Source: Rostratula benghalensis (taxonomy: Eukaryota; Chordata; Aves; Charadriiformes; Rostratulidae). Taken from it: 64,000 bases of DNA. Made by a program: the position numbers and the translations under genes. The stretch covers positions 5,516,260-5,580,259 of the forward strand of contig VXAI01000019.1 of assembly GCA_013399305.1 (NCBI GenBank), given 5' to 3'. The notes beneath the pieces are model-generated. The model ran no database searches and had not been told where the DNA came from. It saw only the letters and a list, made by a program, of their open reading frames with translations. Below are positions 1-12,357 of this stretch, in pieces. The first letter of the stretch is position 1. Every line of letters starts with the position of its first letter.

Positions 1-935
1 AACTGCCATCACTCAGATGAAAGGTTAGTGCATTGATTATACACTGCTTCATATTCATGTTTTATTATTTCTGGATCAAAGTCAGAGAAAAATTCTATAC
101 TACTAACCATACACACACAAAAAAAGCTCAAAACATTTTGATCATTCTTTTGATTTTCTTTCTGTCTTCAAATTTTTTCATCTTTTAGAGGAAGCAGCAT
201 CCTATCCATTACTCCAAAATGCACACAGTTTAACATTCCAGCTGCAAAATTCATAATCCCTATCTGCTCCATTAAGATATGACAAACCAGTCTACATCTG
301 GGGCAGAACACCAGACAAGTCCACCAACATTGCTAAAGCACACACAAAGGATGTGGAAGCTTCCCCAACATGGAACCAGTACTACAGGGTACTTACTTCT
401 AGAGATGGCGTGGTTCAAATACTTAAATTGAAGCATTTTATCCTTTATTAGCTTGCATTTAAATTTCTTAGGGAATTCTTCACATACAAAGGGGAAAAAA
501 ACATCTGGTCTGTTGTGGTCATGATCATAAAAAGTTATTATATGGTAATGAAGCAAAGCTGCATCCAAAGTTCAAGACTGTATCCAAAAAAACTTCCAGC
601 TAAATTTATTTAACATAATTTTTGATCCATCTAAGTATCACTAATGATAAAGAGCTGGAGAAACCTGGGCAGACTGTGCTCTTTTACTTGGCTATTATTC
701 TACTGCTGTTTCTCTACACCACTAGCCGTTTTGATGTCTAGCTAAGAGTATAACTCCCTGCAGTAGGGGAGGGAAGAACTGCCCTTTCAGGCTCCAAACA
801 ATGTAAATGCACTGGCTGATTCCTCCGCCCTGCCCAGGAATGTCCCTCGGGGCCTCCTGTCCCACGAGGCTTGCAAAGCAGTTTATTCTAGAGGGCTTTT
901 TTAGAAGCTAGAAAGGAGTTTTCAAAATACCTTAC

Positions 936-993
936 CCATCCTCGCTCTCTGCCTTCGGGTTTACCGGCTTAGGCACACAGTAGCCAGAATTCA
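936..993 (-). other. Exon-like 58-bp segment
   Basis: Minus strand: ttgttgtctcccctaattgtag precedes 58 bases ending GAGGATGG|gtaaggta, both good splice sites. Entered in phase 1, as the 210-bp exon would deliver, it reads NSGYCVPKPVNPKAESEDG without a stop. It exits in phase 2, however, which does not fit the phase 1 start expected for the next known teneurin exon. The peptide is not one I recognise in teneurins. A chance splice pair or a rare frame-changing exon are both possible. Confidence 0.15.
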
Positions 994-3900
994 CTACAAT
1001 TAGGGGAGACAACAAAGACTTTTAAATGGGAGACTAGATTAAAATAAGAAATAATCCAACTTGAGCGAGGAAGAGATCCATACATGATGCTGCGGAGCAT
1101 TCTGATGCCAATTATTTCGAGTTATTCATACAAAACTGAAAACAAACGGAAAAAAACTATTCAATATTACAAGCCACTGATAAAAGGCCTTGAGGAAGTA
1201 GATCAGGAAGGGCAGCTGAAGAAAAACACTGCAGTGATTTTTGAGAACTGCACATTACAGGGCATAAGTAACAACTTTATATTGTATCTCTTGAAAAATG
1301 CATTATAAAGACTTGAGAAAGAAGTATTATCTTTGAATTAGCCAGGTAAATATGCCAAAGATGATGCATACCTGGAGACACACAAGATCTAAAGGATTTG
1401 GAAATTGAAGCTTACAAGGGGCCAATTATTGTGTATACTTTTTATCTGACCATTATTTTATAGTCTGATGTCAAGAAGATTAAAACAGTGAAGCTCTTCT
1501 TGTGAGTTTTTCAGTACCAGTAAAAATTACTGCCATGAAAAACAGATCTGTGGACACTTATCACATGCCATAACCACAAGCAACTTCTTTACTAAAATAC
1601 CGCTGCTTTAAGAAACTCTTGTCTTGCAGCTTTTCCATTTTTATCATCCCCATCTAAAGTGCCTGCTGGCAAACCAACAGCGTGTGGGAAAGGGGTGAAG
1701 AACATGAAGATACACAGAAGTGTGAATTTCATGAAGCCTGATGCTCCCACTCTGCTGCATGCTTCTGGCCAGTAAAACAATGTAAGCACTTAGCTCCGAA
1801 GCCCCACGTTGTGCATCTCATCCCAGCGGCAATTACGGGCAGAGCCCAGCTGTAAAAACCCCACGGAGCTGCTGTGTGGATTCAAAGACTCCCAAGTGTG
1901 GTTCATCAGAGGCTCTTGGCTGCCTTTCTGAAGCCTTTTCGCTGCTGCTGGACACAGAGCGAGGGGTGCGAGGTCACCCCCGTCCTCACCCCTCAGCTGA
2001 GGACGAGCTGGCAGAGAGCAACCCAGAGACTCCAGAAATACCACAGGGTTTTAAACCTGTCCCAGACACACCGTAGGACACCACCGAGGAGATTTAAGAA
2101 TGAACAGAACAAAAAGCCTTACAGCAACTACTGGTAAGAAAACCAAGGGAAAGCCTTACCCCTTCTTTGGAGCTTTCTGAATGAACTGGAAGACTCAAAG
2201 AGCAGCAGCTGAGATTTTGTACTCAGCGATAGCCAAGTCAGCCTTCTCTACAGTCATCATAACATATGGGTTTGTACAAATAAATGCCATTATGTGCTGA
2301 GCAAATCGGTACTGCAGTGGTAAATTAAAGCTTTAAGAAATGCACGTGAAATAGTATTTTAGAGAATATTTCACTGGCATCTCCAGCTTACGGCAATGAA
2401 GGCCTAAATTTACTGCTGATGGCTGCAAAACAGAGTAGGCATCAAGGCAAAGATGAGTTGGACCGATGGAAGAATTTACAGCAACTGATTTCCTTTCAAT
2501 TTGCAAGCACCCTGCACTTACACTGTTTCAAACTGAGATTATTATTATTTTTTTTAAAAAACAACAACAAAGTATCCTGTTACATACACAGAACTGTTCC
2601 TTTACTCTGTAACTTGCTGCTAACCGTTATGGGATTTATCTTCAAGAGAAGAATAGCAATAAAGAGGGAAATTAATTCAGTTTTCTGTAACCGTAGCAGG
2701 GACACTAGTGTAAACATACAGAACTCCCATGGAGAGAGTACTTTTAGTCCTTTGTAATAAACGACGAGCAACTTAGCAGACAGAAACATCCTTACATATT
2801 ATTGCTTTTTTCCTCCTGGCTCCAAGAATGTATCTCATACCTACGACTTCTAACAACTGAAATCATTCCCCCAATTACTTTGCTACGTTCCGGGCTGCAT
2901 AGCCGAGGAGGTAATGCAATAAACCCACGCCTGAATGGTCTGTTTACCCCACAGCAAGTTCCCAGGAGAACTCTTTCCCCCTTTAAAGGGCTTGTCTCTT
3001 TGGGAGGGCTCTGGCTGGCAAAAGGCCGAGGGGAGCTGGTGCTTAAGCAGCCCCGACAGAGGAAATGCTACTGGAGTTCCTGTGCTGGAAAATCGCTGCT
3101 TTCATGCCCACTGCATCTGACAATGGGAATCCTCGGCCTTGCATGAAAGAGGGTGGTTGATGTGCCTCCCAGTCAGATCTCTAAAGAGGGGGGTTACCAC
3201 TCCCGTGTGCTCCTAATGGCTGAGTGACAAAGGAAGTCATGTCAATGCTACCTCCAGACACAGAGAGACACTAAATGGGGAAGCCTTTTGTCTATCATGC
3301 AGAAGAGCAGAGAAATTACACTTCAAGCCCAGCCATTAAGCTTTTAAAACCATTGATAATACTTAAAGAGGTAAAGGATATTAAAGGCGTCAAATGTTTA
3401 ACCTTCCACTTTCCAAAGCAACTTGTCACCCGATGCACATCTACTGTATCTCTTGCTGGGTGACTCAAGTGAAGAATCCTCAGGATTTCTCCTACGAAAC
3501 CCTGTGACGAGCCTCTGCTGGCAGAGTTTGTGAGAGTTCTGTTTATTTCCGGAGAGCAGCAAGTTTAAAGCACTACAGCATCCTCCTCCAACCTACAGCC
3601 AGCCAGAGCAGAGCTCAAGTGGAAGCCGAAAGCCAACAAAGAGAAAAAACAGATTTTTATTTATTGACATTTTTGGTCAAATGCTCTGCTTTTGGGGTAT
3701 TTTTTTGCCACAGGGACTTTTTCACACTACAGAAAAAATGGGTGATGCGGTTGCATTACAGCAACTGCAATCCTGCATTAATTTCCATTTAATCCAACAG
3801 CAACCTGGCTTTCCTCAAGAAGCACAGGATCAGGCCCTAGCAATCATCAGCGTTCAGCAAAAGAAACAAATTAGATATTGTATGTATTTGCACTGCTCTT

Positions 3901-5095
3901 TTTCCTCAACAGCAACTACAGACTCGGGCCCAGCTGAAGGGAGAAACTTTCCCACAGTCAATAATGACTGGACAGTACATGGTGTCCTTAAATTTATACA
4001 GTTTGTACCAAGCTGGTAGACATCAGGTGCTCTCTGAAGCACCAGCTCCTTACAATGACCATGACCACACAAACTGATTTTAATTCATCTACAACAAACA
4101 GAAAATTAAATGACTGAACAAGCTTTCACAGCTGAGAAAAACACGTAACTTCTCTTTTCTTCCTTTACAAAAATAAACCCCAAAAAAGAGCAGTCTAAAG
4201 ACTATGAAGCCACAAGATGATAAAAAAAAAAATAAAAAAATAATAATCAAGACGTTATCACAACCTCCCAACCTTCAACTCATTCTGTGTTTCTGGAAGA
4301 ACATGTGCATTCCCAAAGCCATCAAGGCTTGGTGAGCATTGGAGCTGAAGTTCAGGCTGTTGCCACCAAGTGATGAAAAAAGGGGATCACGTGTAAGATC
4401 TTCAGTGCTCTCTTCCTAAATGAGGCTTTTAAAAAAAAGACCTTGCATTGTGGCACTAAGTTAAAAATATTAGACCTTTTCCTGAAATGAAATAATGGAA
4501 AATCATCAACAACAGTTTCAGGTGTTGATGTGAGACACTTGCATCTGACCTGGACCTCCCCCAAGTTATTTGCTGGGTGCTTGCACATCGTGCCTACCTC
4601 TGCAAGTCAGCCGAAGCAGGAACTCAATGAAGTCCTCAACTTTGTGATTTAAAATGAAAATCGACTCTCTAACTATTTCCTTCTCCTTTTACCTTCTGTA
4701 CTACAAATTACCTTGTACTATAAAATCACTCAAGCCTACTTTTCCCCACAAGAGCAGTACATCCTACTTCCTCTTCACCACTTCAGGGTTCTTCCCTGAA
4801 CGAACCGCGACAGAATTTCAATTCCAGCTCCTTATCCTGCAGTTAGGAATCTCTGTTCTGCAATCAAGGCAGCCGAAGGAAGCTCTGTGTGTGCAAGCTC
4901 CGGGAAGAAGGGAAGGGAGGCAGCTTTAAGTCTCGCCTTCCTCTCTACTGCCAGGTACAGGATGGCACAGTTAAAGCTCTCTGACATTTGGATGCAGCTT
5001 CCTCCCTTCGATAAAGCTACATCCCACTTTTACATTCCCCCCTGTATTTCAGACTCAATTTCTCTTCACAGATTTTTCTCACACGATTTTTTGTA

Positions 5096-5112
5096 TTTTT
5101 TTTTTTTTTTTC
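5096..5112 (+). repeat. Poly(T) run of 17
   Basis: Seventeen T followed by ctggggaaggg; the antisense frame over it gives an artefactual Lys run. Confidence 0.95.
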
Positions 5113-6449
5113 TGGGGAAGGGAGGAGGGGAGGAAACGTCTCTACATCAGCTGATATCCGCAGCACGATACACAGTTGGCAGGTTGGCCCATCTGGCACG
5201 CGTTCCAGCAGAAGACGGATAATTTGTCACTCTGAATCCTTTGATTTGTGAAGAGGCCGAAATCATCTTTGGAAAGATATTTTGCAGCTAATGATACAGG
5301 AGGTGTGGGGGAGACTGTTCTTTCAAGGCTACAAAGGCCACAATCTGAGGAGAAATAATTGGTCTTGGCTCTTCTATTAAGTAACAGAGATCGAAAACTA
5401 CAAAAATCTTTAAGGGGAAAAACATGACTTACAACAATCAGAGATGGGAACTAATTGCCCAGCACTTTGCAAAATTTGATTTTGGAGGGGTGAGGGTGAG
5501 ATTGGGGAACTGTAATTTGCTCTTGGCAAACAGGCTGAATGGTTAATTAAACTGAACAAATGTACATTTTTGTACATTAATGGAACAATGTTGACAGAAA
5601 TTTGGCTTGAAATCCAAAGGAAGAAGACAAAAAGATGGATTCATGAAATGGAAATCAAATATCAAAAAGGGATCCAAAATAAATTGGCTAGCACTCGAGA
5701 CTCTTTTTAAGTTTCTAAAGCAACTATACTTGCCCCAAGGGTGTAGAACAGATACATTTGTCAATCTGTACCGAAAGGGTGTTGGCCTTCCTGCACTCCC
5801 GGAGTTTTGCCTGTGAGAGATGAAGCCTGCGAGCCCCGCTGCATGGTGCTTCAACTCTAACACTGCTTGGCCTCAGAAAAAAATCTGCCTGTCTTGTTAT
5901 AGCATGAAATTTCTCCATAGTTAGAGAAAACTCATCCAAGAGCTCCGCTCAGCATCACAGGCGTTTTGAATTTATGGGTATCAAACTTTTTTGCTTACAA
6001 GATACTTTCCTTGAGTACACACGTGCCCAGGAGGTGCTGGAGTTTTCACTGGGAACAGGCCACATTAGTTTGGAATCTTGCAGGATATAAAAAGGTCTGG
6101 AAGCAGGATGGGAAAGTATCCGTTTTGCAAACGATTTATCGTGGAAGGTATGGAAAAATGCAGAGGAAGTCTGGACTATGTGACAAATTGCAGTTGTCTT
6201 TTACATTTAAACAGACAATCATTGAACCTTGCACACTGCTAATCAAACACACCACAGCTTAGTACGATCATCTCTGATATCAGCCACAAAACTCCTGTAT
6301 CCCTGATGTGAAATGCCCACAGGTATTACCAGAAAAGCTCCAGGAGGTTCCCTCAGTCCATCTCCTCCTAAGGGAATGTGGGTTCATTCTCAGCAGCAGG
6401 ACCCACGTTTTTCTTTATTTTAATTTCATGTTATGAAGTGACAGAGCTT

Positions 6450-7250
6450 CTGTCACTTCCCTTGGGGTACACTTCGATATCTTAATACAGCTCACCGTTA
6501 GGGAGTTTTTCCTGAAATTGTGTCTAATCTTCCCTGAGTTTCATCCTATTGCTTTTAATTGTATCTCTACACGCTACACAACATGCTCTATTCCATCTTG
6601 GGTTATTGGTTTCCCTTTGTCAGCGCTTAATTAGCATTTACATCATGTACTGAGTCAAAGCTTTGTTCTCTAACCTATTCCCATATACTAATACCTCTAA
6701 CCTCCTATATGTTTTCATCCAAATATATCTGAAGGGATGAATAATAGCCATGATCCTAGAAGACACGAGGGAATTGGACAGGAACCTCGAAAAAGCAAGA
6801 GGCCCAAATTCAAGACTGGTTTTCCATTGATGCTCTGCCTGCGGTTCCCTCCCCGCGGATGTTCTTGTTACTCAGACCATGTTGCAGATTTATGTCTGAT
6901 TAAAATTCTCTATCACCATTTCTCCTCAGACTTCCCCTGAATATTCTGCATCTCAGACCAGCTTACATTTTTCAGTTCTAATTTCACTTTATTAGTTTCT
7001 GGCCATAGAATTAATGATCTTTCTTTGTCCTTTTCTATTAACATTTTGTCCCCAGTTCGCGCTCAGAACTCTCACTATTTAGCATCATTAGGAAATTTTA
7101 TTAGCACCATTTTTAGTCCTGCGTCCATATAACTAATGACAATGTTAAATAAAACCAAGATTATAGCATATCCCCATGATGTTCTTCAACACAACTCCTC
7201 CTAGTTTCATCTATTATTCTTCATTTATTATCACAGACCATTTCAAAGCA
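6450..7250 (-). mobile_element. Ancient CR1/L3-like LINE remnant
   Basis: In plus orientation the text gttagggagtttttcctgaaattgtgtctaatcttccctgag, gcttttaattgtatctc and later ggaaattttattagcacc ... atgacaatgttaaataaaaccaagat follows the antisense pattern of old CR1/L3 LINEs. The last part corresponds to the region around the reverse transcriptase. It is highly decayed with no open frame. Assignment is by remembered consensus pattern, so the limits are approximate. Confidence 0.5.
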
Positions 7251-10214
7251 AGCAGGTCCAAATTCATTTTCAAGCACCACGTCTTAGGACCAGGGTCAGA
7301 TCTGAAGACAAATTGTCCATACTGATACAACGACGACACAACTAAATTTACCACAAATTGGGAGATAAGAGATCTAAAAAAAAAAATAATCTCATTAGAC
7401 AATGGGTGTGTGGATACCCACAGAGTCTCCAGGGAATTTGGATGGATTTGCAATTCTGTGAATGATGGAGAGAAAAAAAGCAAATTTACACTTCACCCAA
7501 AAGAGCCCAAACAGCTTTTAAGCGTTCAATCTCACGCCACTGCATTTGCCTTTCCTTCTTCCCTAGCACTTTCTCCCCCCCACCTCCTTTTGTCCCCCAG
7601 TAATCAGAATGAAACTGCTGTTGATTACACTGGCGGGAATGTCTGAGATTTAACACAAAACCCTGCCCTCAAAACATTCACAGCTCTGCTTTGCACCTCT
7701 TTGCTGCTGCCACTCCCGAGCGCTTGGCCTGGGCTCTCTCAGGTGCTGGTACAAAAGCAGAAGGTTGTGCCTTTGGCATCTTGCCCTGAAAAAAATCTTA
7801 ATCATTTCCGCATGAGAGATACTTTTCTCTAAGCTCTCCCATCAAATTCTACTGAGTCATCACCAACTGAAGTCCTCAGATGATGTTCATAGAAGAATTA
7901 TACCACAGAAGATGTGGTGTATGTCCTACAATGAGACCTCTGACTCTGAAGAGTCCCTTGGCTGCCCATCATTCAACCAGCCTCACTGGATTATATTTTC
8001 CCTTTCACAACTTGTGCTCTAGATTTCCCAAAGCTTTCTCTTTGCAGGAAAGCTTAGCCATTTTGAACCAAACCCCCCATCAATCTGCAACTCACATATG
8101 GTGGGAACAATATCTTGTTAATTGTGCATCACCTGGCAGATCCTTGATCAAGAACAACTGAAAGCCAATTTATATTATATTGAATATTTTTTCAGATCTT
8201 CCCATCAGGTGCACTATGATCACAAACTGTTATTAAGAGACCTGAGAACCTTGCACAACTTCAATGTTCAAATACCCTGCACAAAGGCTGCTGTGAAATA
8301 CGTCTTTCTCTGATGGTTCTGCCATAATGTTTCCAATTCAGGGCATAGAAATCCTCAAATCTGAATTCCTAACTCAGACTCTTCACCTCTGTTGCCGGTT
8401 CTAAGCATTAACTTTTAACTACATATTTTCTTCATAGTCTCTGCTTTATCTAAGAATTTAGCACTGTGTTTCTCATTATAATACATGTCTGCATTGAGAG
8501 ATAAGCTACTACCGATTTCAATAAATTCCCCTCCAAATTCTGACTAATCTCTAAGTTTTACTGGAAAAAAGATTATGAAGCTTATCAAGATGCTTAAATA
8601 CAGACTTTACATGACTTCAATTGTTTGTAAGTAGACTTTATTGCATAAAAAAATCCCCTCTCCACCTCAGTCACATTCAAGAGTCCTCTACTCCCTATTC
8701 CTCGTACACTCTCCCTCTCACTTAAACTGTTCCTCTTCCTTCCAGACATACACAGATGCCCCTGTTTCTTATAAACCAGTTTGCTGTTCTTTATAAAACC
8801 AGTAAAACTAGTAAATTGTCTGGAAACCAATGGAGAAATAAGCAGGCTGCTGGAACAGAGTCAGTATTCCAAGGTGCGACGTGAAGAAGAACAAGTAGAA
8901 TAAATTGGAGGTGTTATGTAAAGAAACACTGTTGTGACTGATGTTCCTAAAATTTATCTCCTCCTGACTTTTGCGGCCTATTAACACACTGCTTTTAGAG
9001 AAATGAAACGAAATGAATGCCAGCAAAGTGTCCACAGAGTCATCACTTGATCTGAATTTTTAAAGCTACTAGCAATAGCTCCGTGAAGACATGGTAGGTA
9101 TTTGATAATGGATTTTAGCAATTCTCATTTCTCTTTCAACTGATTCCTCAACTGAAAGCTAACTCCCATTGGTCAACAAACCAAACTAATCAAACCCAAA
9201 GGCTTAGATTAATATCATTCTAAATACATAATTTGATCCTTTAAATTTTGAGGGAGTTCATCAAATAAACTACATTGATCAAATGAACTCAGACTGAAGT
9301 AAAACAAACAGGCGCTTGCACAGATTAAAGAGTGGGTAATTTCATTTGCTGTTCACATTAAGTCAATAGAACTGGAACCAGGTCAATAATATAATTATTT
9401 TCCGCCAGTACCTCTTTCCTCCTAAATGCTTCAAAAGTGATCCCCCAGCCTCTGCCAAAATAAACATTGGACAAAAGTAATCCAGAACGTGGCACTGGAA
9501 TTTCACACCCATTGACATTAGATAGAACAGAAGCTTCTTTTGTTTCTGGATGAAGTAAAAGACAACTGGTGAAAAAACCCCACCCTTTTTCCTGTTGAAG
9601 TGCTACACGTTTTACCATTTTAAGTAAAGAAAATGCAATAGTCAAAAAAGACTTCCATCTTCAAAAGGCCATGATTAAATAATATTTAGTTTCTAGGGTA
9701 GATTTGGAGAGATCTACATACTGAAACAGCTGCACAACAACACATGAAGAAGAAGAAAGCTGGAGCTAACTTAGAAATCATTAGCTTAATTATTAAATTG
9801 TGCTCTTGCATATTTTACAAAGAACATGTTTTTCCCCATCAATAGGCCAACAGTATAAAATGAGAGACCAATGATAAGTAAATTGTGTAGATATTCCAAG
9901 CAATACTCATATATGTCCTGGATGAAAACATGCTTTTTTTCAAGTAATGCAAAGCCTGATCCTGCAGCTGAGTGCAGGGACGGAAGCCCATTGCCAGAAG
10001 ACCTATGGTCTTCTCCTCACCCAGCAGAAAAGCCAATAAACCCCACTTAAATGACAACAATCCCAAATACAGTAGCTGTGGTTAGTAAGGTGAAGCACTT
10101 CTGAAAACAAGTCTAATCTTGTGGAGAGAGAGAAAGATCATTAGCTGTACTGTATGCCTGTCAGCACTACCAGATTATGGATGTGTATATAGCATTGATT
10201 TCATTCTTTGACAG

Positions 10215-10345
10215 GGGGAAGCAGCAGAGAGAGCTGCTCTCCAGCAGGTCAACTCTCCACCTGTACTGGTGCAGGGGTCATTCCTCCCCAGGTGCAGCAC
10301 CCTACACTTGCCCTCGTTGAATTTCAAGATTTGTTGAAATTCATT
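10215..10345 (-). mobile_element. CR1 ORF2 fragment (internal)
   Basis: The minus strand reads KFNEGKCRVLHLGRNDP, with the LTCWRA segment after it. This is the CR1 ORF2 region just after the reverse transcriptase core (NA text gtgcagcaccctacacttgccctcgttgaatttca in plus). No 3' tail is attached, so it is an internal scrap of an older insertion. Confidence 0.75.
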
Positions 10346-11995
10346 GCTTCTGCTTAGCAAAAGTCTTATCAAGAGCAATTCTCAACATACACTATAGTGT
10401 TAACATATGCCCCGTTATAAAAAAACCCCTTATTTTCTCCTGCTAAAAGGCCAAGACTTGACTTGCTATGGGAGGAGCTGGAAATATTTTGGTCAGTCTG
10501 GGGTGAAAGGGTTGAAGAACACTCCTTAACGTGACAAACTCAGACTGACGAGTAACAAGCAAAAATTTCAGAACCAGAAAAATGCTAGAACCTAGAGGAA
10601 TGATGAACAATTAATAACTTTCTAAGGAATTACAAGGACTTTATCTCAACTATTCAAAATTTTGATCGGTCTTTTCTTGCTTTTGCATTTTTCATTTGTA
10701 GAGGAAGGGCCAGTGGATACAGCAGTCTAAATGCACCGAATTATTCACCTGAACCAGGCTACCTTTTTAGATAATGCATACATTTTCTACCAGATTTCCT
10801 ATTCCTGGATATATAGGAAAGGAGACATCTTCATAACATACCCAGTTAGGACAATGTATTGTCTTTTTTTGAGTTCTTAAAAAATTAAACATTGAGTAAA
10901 TTGATCATGGAAAAACAAAGCTATCATTGTTCATTTTAAACATCTGAATCCAAGCCCCTAACATGGAAAGAAAACATAAAAAAGAACGAGTGAACAGGTT
11001 GACAAACTCATATACACAACTGCTTTTAGCAGACTGGCCTTTCAGATCCCACACCAAAGCCAGGAAGAGAAGATCACACCTAGTGCTTTCGCTCTGCAAA
11101 ATAATTTTGCCCAATCCACTGATGTGCAATCTGTAGGAAAATATTTCTCCAAACCCCCTCTAGTGGTTCATCTGTAAGAGAGCTCTTCACAAAAGGCAGA
11201 AATGGTTAGAAAAGGAAGAAGCTTGTTCCAAGCTTTGCTGTGAATTAACAAATCATTCTTCCAGTCTGCCTACCACAAAAATACCTGTTCAATCATACAA
11301 CAGAAATGGAACCCCGTGGCTACTGCTTTTAAAAGTTAAAAAAATTAAATGTAAAAATGTGGTTTCTTATGGCATGATTTATAAATGGGCACTAGTGTTT
11401 CAAGTACATGTCACTCCTGTTGGTTACTCATACTGGTTTCCATGTTCCTCATCCTTCTAACCGCATCTCAGGAGCTGCAGTTGCCTTCTTGCACCACCAG
11501 CTCTCTTCCTCTAGATCACTTCCCCCAAGCCAGAGTGCCCTAACCAGTAACATACCAATCCCATTCTCCTGCCCCAGAGAGACTACAGGAATGACTGGAA
11601 CCTGCTGAACTTGGTAAGGTAGCAAAAGATTACTTTTACATTATTCTGAAGCTAAACATCGATGACAGTTTAACCAACTTCAGCCTACTCTTTAAAAAGT
11701 ACAACTAAAGGCTGGTCACTTGTTACAAAGTATGTTACATCATAAAACATTAATGGCTATTGCTTCATATTAGTATTGCATTTTTAAATAACTTAAATGA
11801 GCTTTTATATATTATCAGTTACTTTCTACTCTTGCTTATCCTGCAGTAAAGTAGAAACACCATTTGTGACATTTAAAGGCAAATCAGTTTAAAATACAAA
11901 GTCATTTTGTTCTCTTTGAGTTTTACCAGGCAATTTTGCAAGAGGATGGAAAATAAAAGGGTATTCAAACTATGGACAAAGTGTCCTCTTCTTAC

Positions 11996-12205
11996 CATGA
12001 CCTGGGACAGACACTGAAAGAGTACCCGTCTGCACTAGGTATGAGCTGGCAGTATAGTCCTCATCTGTATCAGAGTCCTGAACTGGCTGGCTGGCATTAG
12101 AACTTAATAACCACCTCTGGTTGTCATGGAGATTGGGTGATGGAGGAGGGGAGTGTAAATGCTCAGTAACTGATGGACTAGATGAAGAGGATGGCATGGG
12201 AGGAC
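11996..12205 (-). CDS. TENM3: Teneurin cytoplasmic-domain cassette exon (probably TENM3)
   Basis: Seen: on the minus strand a long T-rich tract ending in ttttcatag precedes a 210-bp open segment that ends TCATG before gtaagaag. Both boundaries are phase 1, and the first two bases (GT) complete a glycine if the previous exon ends in G. The peptide begins PPMPSSSSSPSVTEHLHSPP, continues through an N-L-H-D-N-Q-R-W-L-L-S-S-N-A-S-Q stretch and the acidic patch DSDTDEDYTASSYLVQTG, and ends SVSVPGH. Known: teneurins are type II transmembrane synaptic adhesion proteins whose N-terminal intracellular domain precedes the single membrane span. TENM2 has an alignable segment here (NGRPIPPTSSPS...LLDSNTS...DEEFSPNSYLLRA). 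Inferred: a symmetric alternative exon of TENM3. TENM2 differs too much, and the TENM1 and TENM4 sequences I know lack such a segment. It adds 70 residues with PPPSP-type SH3-ligand and CK2-like acidic sites to the cytoplasmic tail. Teneurin assignment is fairly sure; the paralog is less so. Confidence 0.8.
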
Positions 12206-12262
12206 CTATGAAAAAAAATAATAAAAAAAAATTAAAATATGGGTCAAGATCTCACACGAAAA
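12206..12262 (-). promoter_or_regulatory. TENM3: Polypyrimidine tract and 3' splice site of the teneurin exon
   Basis: Read on the minus strand, about 45 bases upstream of the exon are almost uninterrupted T with scattered A, ending ttttttttcatag at the exon border. This is a strong acceptor. The matching donor on the other side of the exon is ATG|gtaagaag (intron bases 11991-11995 read gtaag). The two sites flank an open frame that fits a known family, which is the main reason the exon is believed. Confidence 0.75.
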
Positions 12263-12345
12263 ACAAATCAGTTCTTTTTTGTATCAGCCAAAGGCTAGTA
12301 GTCTACTTCAAATAATAAAAGGAGATGGACAAAGAAAATATGACA

Positions 12346-12357
12346 ATTGCATGCAAT
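12346..12357. promoter_or_regulatory. Possible RBFOX splicing-regulator site upstream of the cassette exon
   Basis: A perfect 12-base palindrome, attgcatgcaat, lies about 140 bases upstream of the exon in the direction of transcription. It contains TGCATG on either strand. UGCAUG is the binding word of the neuronal splicing factors RBFOX1-3; upstream placement is usually linked to exon skipping. Teneurins are brain genes, so the context fits, but a six-base word also occurs by chance. Confidence 0.35.

Larger units (their letters stand above)
1..11995 (-). other. Teneurin intron downstream of the cassette exon
   Basis: Inferred intron on the transcribed (minus) strand. I see no exon of the next canonical teneurin segment (the part leading to the membrane span) in either strand, so the intron extends beyond base 1. 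Apart from the CR1 remnants at 6.4-7.2 and 10.2 kb and the splice pair at 936-993, the stretches 1-935, 994-6449, 7251-10214 and 10346-11995 are unique AT-rich DNA with chance ORFs of 60-112 codons and no recognised domain. Confidence 0.6.

Noticed and set aside
272..568. 98-codon minus frame with a gtaagtacc donor inside it
   Set aside because: The peptide matches no family I know, the frame runs on past the donor, and no good in-frame acceptor matches the teneurin phase.
11578..11613. Plus-strand 36-bp segment with acceptor ccattctcctgccccag and donor AACTTG|gtaagg, reading RDYRNDWNLLNL
   Set aside because: It lies on the strand opposite to the teneurin, is very short, and has no partner exons. 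It shows how easily good splice pairs arise by chance, which lowers trust in the other small candidates.
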